NCBI RefSeq assembly: GCF_000967865.1
Contig: NZ_JXRU01000033.1
Span: forward strand, 168,854-232,853
Source: Microbacterium sp. SA39
GTDB taxonomy: Bacteria; Actinomycetota; Actinomycetes; Actinomycetales; Microbacteriaceae
Direction: 5' to 3'
Length of the DNA: 64,000 nt
Shown here: one piece after another, positions 60,768-64,000 of the stretch
How the letters are laid out: each line of letters opens with the position of its first letter
How positions within the stretch are numbered: position 1 is the first letter of the stretch
Position numbers and translations under genes: made by a program
Notes under the pieces: model-generated
Told to the model about the DNA's origin: nothing
What the model saw: only the letters and a program-made list of their open reading frames with translations
The model's database searches: none

Positions 60768-60785
60768 CAACCAAGAGGAGTCATC

Positions 60786-61310
60786 ATGTCGAAGATCATC
60801 ACGGGCCGCATGACCCACCGCCACGAGGGTGAGCTCGTCGTGTTCCACATCGGGATGCAGATCAACCGCTGGTGGCGCCCCGACCTCTGGATGCCGACCT
60901 TCTTCGTCATGCCGCCGATGCTGCGCGAACTCTCCACGGATCCTGACTCGGGCATGCTCGGCTACCACCTGCTGTTCGGCGCCGGCGGACCCTACGTCGT
61001 GCAGTACTGGTCATCGGTCGACAAGCTCTACGCCTACGCGTCCAGCCCGTCACAGGAGCACCGCTCCGCCTGGACCCGCTTCAACAAGATGGCGCGCAAG
61101 GCTCCGGGAGCTGTCGGCATCTGGCACGAGACCTTCCTCGTCGACCGCGCCGAGAGCGTGTACGTGTCGACCAAGCCGATGGGGTTGCCGAAGGCGACGG
61201 AGATGGTCGAGGTGGTGAAGCGGCAGGATCGGGCGCAGGCGCGGTTTGCGGAGGGGCGGACGGGAGCACCGGAGTCGCGGGTCGCTAAGGCACGCTACGA
61301 ATCGAGTTGA
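60786..61310 (+). CDS. DUF4188 family protein
   Basis: 174 residues with ribosome site AGAGGAG. Features: GRMTHRHEGELVVFHIGMQINRWWRPDLW, which opens the DUF4188 domain, and later GPYVVQYWSSVDKLYAYASS and VGIWHETFLVDRAESVYV, of the dimeric ferredoxin-like type seen in heme-degrading or monooxygenase-like proteins. No activity is established. Control by the divergent MerR protein is likely, forming a small stress-response pair. Confidence 0.85.
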   Translation: MSKIITGRMTHRHEGELVVFHIGMQINRWWRPDLWMPTFFVMPPMLRELSTDPDSGMLGYHLLFGAGGPYVVQYWSSVDKLYAYASSPSQEHRSAWTRFNKMARKAPGAVGIWHETFLVDRAESVYVSTKPMGLPKATEMVEVVKRQDRAQARFAEGRTGAPESRVAKARYESS

Positions 61311-61370
61311 TCGGCGACGAGCGCACGCACGGACTCGCCAGCGAGCCGATCCGACCTCAGGCATGCAGCG

Positions 61371-63776
61371 TTACTCGTCGAGGCCATCCCTCTCAGATAC
61401 AGCGGCAGTGGCAAACCCCTGGTCTCGATAGCGCTGACCCAGCGATAGGCCAACAATTCGCGCTTTGAAGCTGTCGAAGTCAGGCACTGGATCGGAGATT
61501 CGCTGGTCGAGGTCGAAGTCCCGGCGTATCGTTCCGAGTTCAACGCGAACATGATCCGCTTCCGCGGAAGCATCTAGAACCAGGTCAATTTCGCGCAACA
61601 GACTTCGCGCCCGGCGCTTCGGTATCGAATCGCGATAGTCTCGCTCGAATTCGCGGATCTTGCCGGCGAGCCGACGATCACCTCGTCGTTGCGTTTCTTC
61701 TGCGCTCGCTGAGGCGAGTCGGTCCGACAAGTCAGCAACTAGAGTTCGCATGGCACGCTCGGTCTCGTCCTGGCCTGCTAAGCGAACCCCAGAGACCACA
61801 CTCGATTCGAGAAGCTCGACGACTGCTCGCGCGAAGCCAACTTTCTCCATATGCGCCCCGTCGTACGCCTTCCCGTACGCAGCACTGAGTCCATCCCAAA
61901 GCGACCCCTTCTTCGCAGACACCGCGGCGACCACCGAGGCCTCAGTAAGAGCGGCAGCCGCGAGCTCATCGATGCCCTCGATGAGCTGCGCATGGGCATG
62001 CGCGGCCGAGGTCGCGAAGGCGGGATGCACTAGATCCTCGATCTCACGAATAACGATATCCGCGTGTACCGAGATGCTCTGCGAGGCTGCCCAGACGTCG
62101 AACTCAAAGATGCAGTCCCCTGGGATGACTGCTCGGCGATGGATAAGGCGCTCCCGCATGTTAGCGGCCGCGTCCTTGCCCGCCTTATCACCATCGAACA
62201 GCGCCACGCAGGCGGGCTTTATTTGATCACGGCCGCGAGCCAGGAACACCATGTACGGAATGGACTCTGCCGATCCACTTGGCACGATCGTGACTTCGTT
62301 CAGGTCGAGGTAGTCATGGTCATCGTACGTTCTACGAAAATGAGCGGATGCACCTGCGAGCATCACCTGGTCCGCGAGACCCTCGACGAACAAGTTGGAG
62401 CCTCCAATGAAGGCGGTCTCAGCAACCGTCGACCCGAGTGAGGTGCGCAGGGGCTCATAGTGATTCTGTGTTGCATCCTTCACGACTCGAGTGCCCTCGT
62501 CCTCTGCTCCTTTGTCGAGAACTCGAAGCCGTTGACCCGCGTTTCTGTCGATCAGGAACGGGGAGTGCGTCACATAGACAACCTGATGTTTGTGCGATCC
62601 GTCGTCGGGGAGCGCGTAATCAGCGATGACGCGGAGGAGGTCTTGTTGACCTCGGCTCGAAAGATACGCGTCGGGTTCGTCTAGCAGCATGACCTCTGCG
62701 CCAGTCACTTCGCGCCTATGGGCCGTCAACTGAACGAAGTAACTCAGAAAGAACCGCAAGCCTTGGCTGCGCTCATCGAATGAGTACGACGCGCGCGTCC
62801 GGTCCTTGATAACTAGAGCTAGTTCGTGCTCACGTGCCTTGACTTCGAGTTCAAAGTCGTTGTCCTGTGACCACCATCTCTTGAAGTTGAGGTTGTCCGC
62901 GATCGCGATGTTCATCGCCCGCACCAGACCCTCGATTTCGCCTTCCTCTTCGTTGGCGATGGCTGTACGCAACCGGCCGAACGATGCCGGATCAATGCCG
63001 GCGATCTCGACTAGCAGCTTCCGTCCCAACTCAAACTCTTCGCGCCGCCGCTTCTCTGCTTCTGTGTCGGGCGCCGAAAGGTATCCCTGCCAAACCGGGA
63101 ACAGGTGCGCCCCAAAATCGGCTGCCGCTGCCCACGCACCGCCCCGAATTGCCCCAAACAGTGCCGAACGCCGCCTTCGGGAGTCAAAGGGTTGTTGAAA
63201 TCCGTCTGCTAGAGCGTCGATCGATAACGAGTCGGGCATCCCCAGGTTTGTCCTCAGCCTGAAGACTGGTGGAAGGACCGCCTCGAGCGCAGCTAGCTGC
63301 GCGGCAGCGATCTCGACGATTGTGCTGTGGCCGTGCAGGAGGAGGAACGCGGGCTCGTGGCCCGGTCGGTAGAGCGTGAACCTTTGCCCGACCACGGATT
63401 GAGGAGCGATGGCCTGAAGAACGGCCAGCTCGTTCTCATCCTCGACTTGGAGACCGACCCCAAACTCTGGGGCGCGAACTCGACCTTTCTCGACCGAGTA
63501 GAACGTGCTGTAGCGACAAAAGTCTCCCTCGTCGATGCCATTCCCGGTGAGGGCAATCTCCAGAGCGTCAAGCAGCTGGGTCTTGCCAGCTTCGTTCGCG
63601 CCTACAATCGCAGTGATCGTGGGATCAATCTTGACCCGAACAAACGGGAACCACCCGTCCGCCGTGTCTTCCCAAGCAGCGGGTTCGGTACCTTCTTTCC
63701 ACTTTCGTTCATAGTCAAAGTTGAACGACTTAAAAAAGCGAGTCTCGAGGCGTTCCAGCTTCATTGCGGTACCCAT
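61371..63776 (-). CDS. OLD-family nuclease: AAA ATPase with C-terminal TOPRIM domain
   Basis: 801 residues. The ATPase part has Walker A VGANEAGKTQLLDALEIAL near residue 60, signature FDERSQGLRFFLSY, Walker B VMLLDEPDAYLS and VVYVTHSPFLI. The TOPRIM part has LFVEGLADQVML with its glutamate and VALFDGDKAGKDA with the DxD pair. These are the OLD/GajA nuclease features. Two ATGs (63776, 63764) are possible. GC content is lower than the neighbours, with ATA and AGA codons. No partner such as UvrD-like GajB lies downstream in the window; one could lie upstream beyond the right edge. Confidence 0.88.
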   Translation of the reverse strand: MGTAMKLERLETRFFKSFNFDYERKWKEGTEPAAWEDTADGWFPFVRVKIDPTITAIVGANEAGKTQLLDALEIALTGNGIDEGDFCRYSTFYSVEKGRVRAPEFGVGLQVEDENELAVLQAIAPQSVVGQRFTLYRPGHEPAFLLLHGHSTIVEIAAAQLAALEAVLPPVFRLRTNLGMPDSLSIDALADGFQQPFDSRRRRSALFGAIRGGAWAAAADFGAHLFPVWQGYLSAPDTEAEKRRREEFELGRKLLVEIAGIDPASFGRLRTAIANEEEGEIEGLVRAMNIAIADNLNFKRWWSQDNDFELEVKAREHELALVIKDRTRASYSFDERSQGLRFFLSYFVQLTAHRREVTGAEVMLLDEPDAYLSSRGQQDLLRVIADYALPDDGSHKHQVVYVTHSPFLIDRNAGQRLRVLDKGAEDEGTRVVKDATQNHYEPLRTSLGSTVAETAFIGGSNLFVEGLADQVMLAGASAHFRRTYDDHDYLDLNEVTIVPSGSAESIPYMVFLARGRDQIKPACVALFDGDKAGKDAAANMRERLIHRRAVIPGDCIFEFDVWAASQSISVHADIVIREIEDLVHPAFATSAAHAHAQLIEGIDELAAAALTEASVVAAVSAKKGSLWDGLSAAYGKAYDGAHMEKVGFARAVVELLESSVVSGVRLAGQDETERAMRTLVADLSDRLASASAEETQRRGDRRLAGKIREFERDYRDSIPKRRARSLLREIDLVLDASAEADHVRVELGTIRRDFDLDQRISDPVPDFDSFKARIVGLSLGQRYRDQGFATAAVSERDGLDE

Positions 63777-64000
63777 CCACGGTCGGCGTTCTTCGGTTGA
63801 TGGAACTATGTCACGCCCAGCGGACGTACGGGCGAAAGGGATGCTGCAAGTAGACCCTCTACCTCAGCGACGCAGCTGAGTCGAGCCAACCTAGTAGCTG
63901 TAGCCAGCCGTGACCGACGTCACTGAGTAATGCGTGGGGCGACTGCTCCTCGCTCCAGTCAACAGCCGTGCGATGGTGTCACCGTCCCACCCCCGCCCAT
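63777..64000. other. Right edge, no supported gene
   Basis: No open frame with family features. The region upstream of the OLD nuclease should hold its promoter; a CATAGTT-like -10 on the minus strand near 63812 is possible. Nothing else was identified. Confidence 0.4.

Noticed and set aside
61371..63776. Assignment of the OLD-type gene as Gabija gajA
   Set aside because: No gajB-like helicase follows in the window and the OLD family is broader than Gabija.
1..64000. Frequent GGATGCC/GGCATCC words as a possible Chi- or KOPS-like motif
   Set aside because: They occur mostly in coding sequence as Ala-Asp-Ala or Gly-Ile-type codons on both strands; strand bias and enrichment would need genome-wide counting.

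Overview
The window is very GC-rich DNA with dense, tightly overlapping genes, GTG starts, Dpp/Fbp-type ABC operons, a VapBC45-like toxin-antitoxin pair, leaderless promoters and the frequent word GGATGCC/GGCATCC. Together these suggest an actinobacterium of the Microbacteriaceae, probably Microbacterium. This is inferred from gene content and style; no rRNA or marker gene is present. No tRNA, rRNA, CRISPR array or intact transposase was seen.

Region 1 (1-10.1 kb) holds the start of a secreted metallophosphoesterase, the pantothenate operon (DUF2520 reductase-like gene, panC, panD, panB), and an ABC importer operon (lipoprotein, ATPase, fused double permease) ending in a LacI-type regulator and a metallophosphoesterase. 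Region 2 (10.1-24.8 kb) is a sugar-acid (aldarate) island. It has glucarate dehydratase, 5-dehydro-4-deoxyglucarate dehydratase and 2-oxoglutarate semialdehyde dehydrogenase, which together convert D-glucarate to 2-oxoglutarate. It also has a second glucarate-dehydratase-like enolase, two D-2-hydroxyacid dehydrogenases, a Dpp-type transporter, a TSUP permease and a LysR regulator. Four of its promoters carry the same 14-bp dyad at a fixed distance from the -10, which looks like the LysR regulon box.

Region 3 (24.8-36.4 kb) is a patchwork of small housekeeping and accessory genes: a MarR/oxidoreductase pair with twin 18-bp operators, a DHFR-like protein, a HAD phosphatase, an Asp/Glu racemase, duplicated DUF2510 membrane proteins flanking a VapBC45-like module, and a SulP transporter. 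Two small membrane-protein genes here carry single-base frameshifts. Species-type GTCGTTGAGCGAGC repeats punctuate gene ends.

Region 4 (36.4-64 kb) is a defence island. It begins with unknown genes and a scrambled SulP remnant. A ScoMcrA-head protein, a DUF262/DUF1524 GmrSD-like protein, an EcsC-like protein with DxDxDG repeats and a HEPN-motif protein follow. The core is a DISARM locus: C5 cytosine methyltransferase (drmMII-like), drmD, drmMI, drmA, drmB, drmC, then a Vsr mismatch endonuclease. This mixes class 1 genes (drmD, drmMI) with the class 2 type methyltransferase and adds Vsr. After a MerR/DUF4188 pair, an OLD-family ATPase-TOPRIM nuclease closes the window.

Most interesting points: the dual-methylase DISARM bracketed by C5-MTase and Vsr, the four-site LysR box, seven leaderless promoters with exactly six bases between -10 and ATG (five of them in the defence island), and the uncharacterised genes upstream of DISARM.
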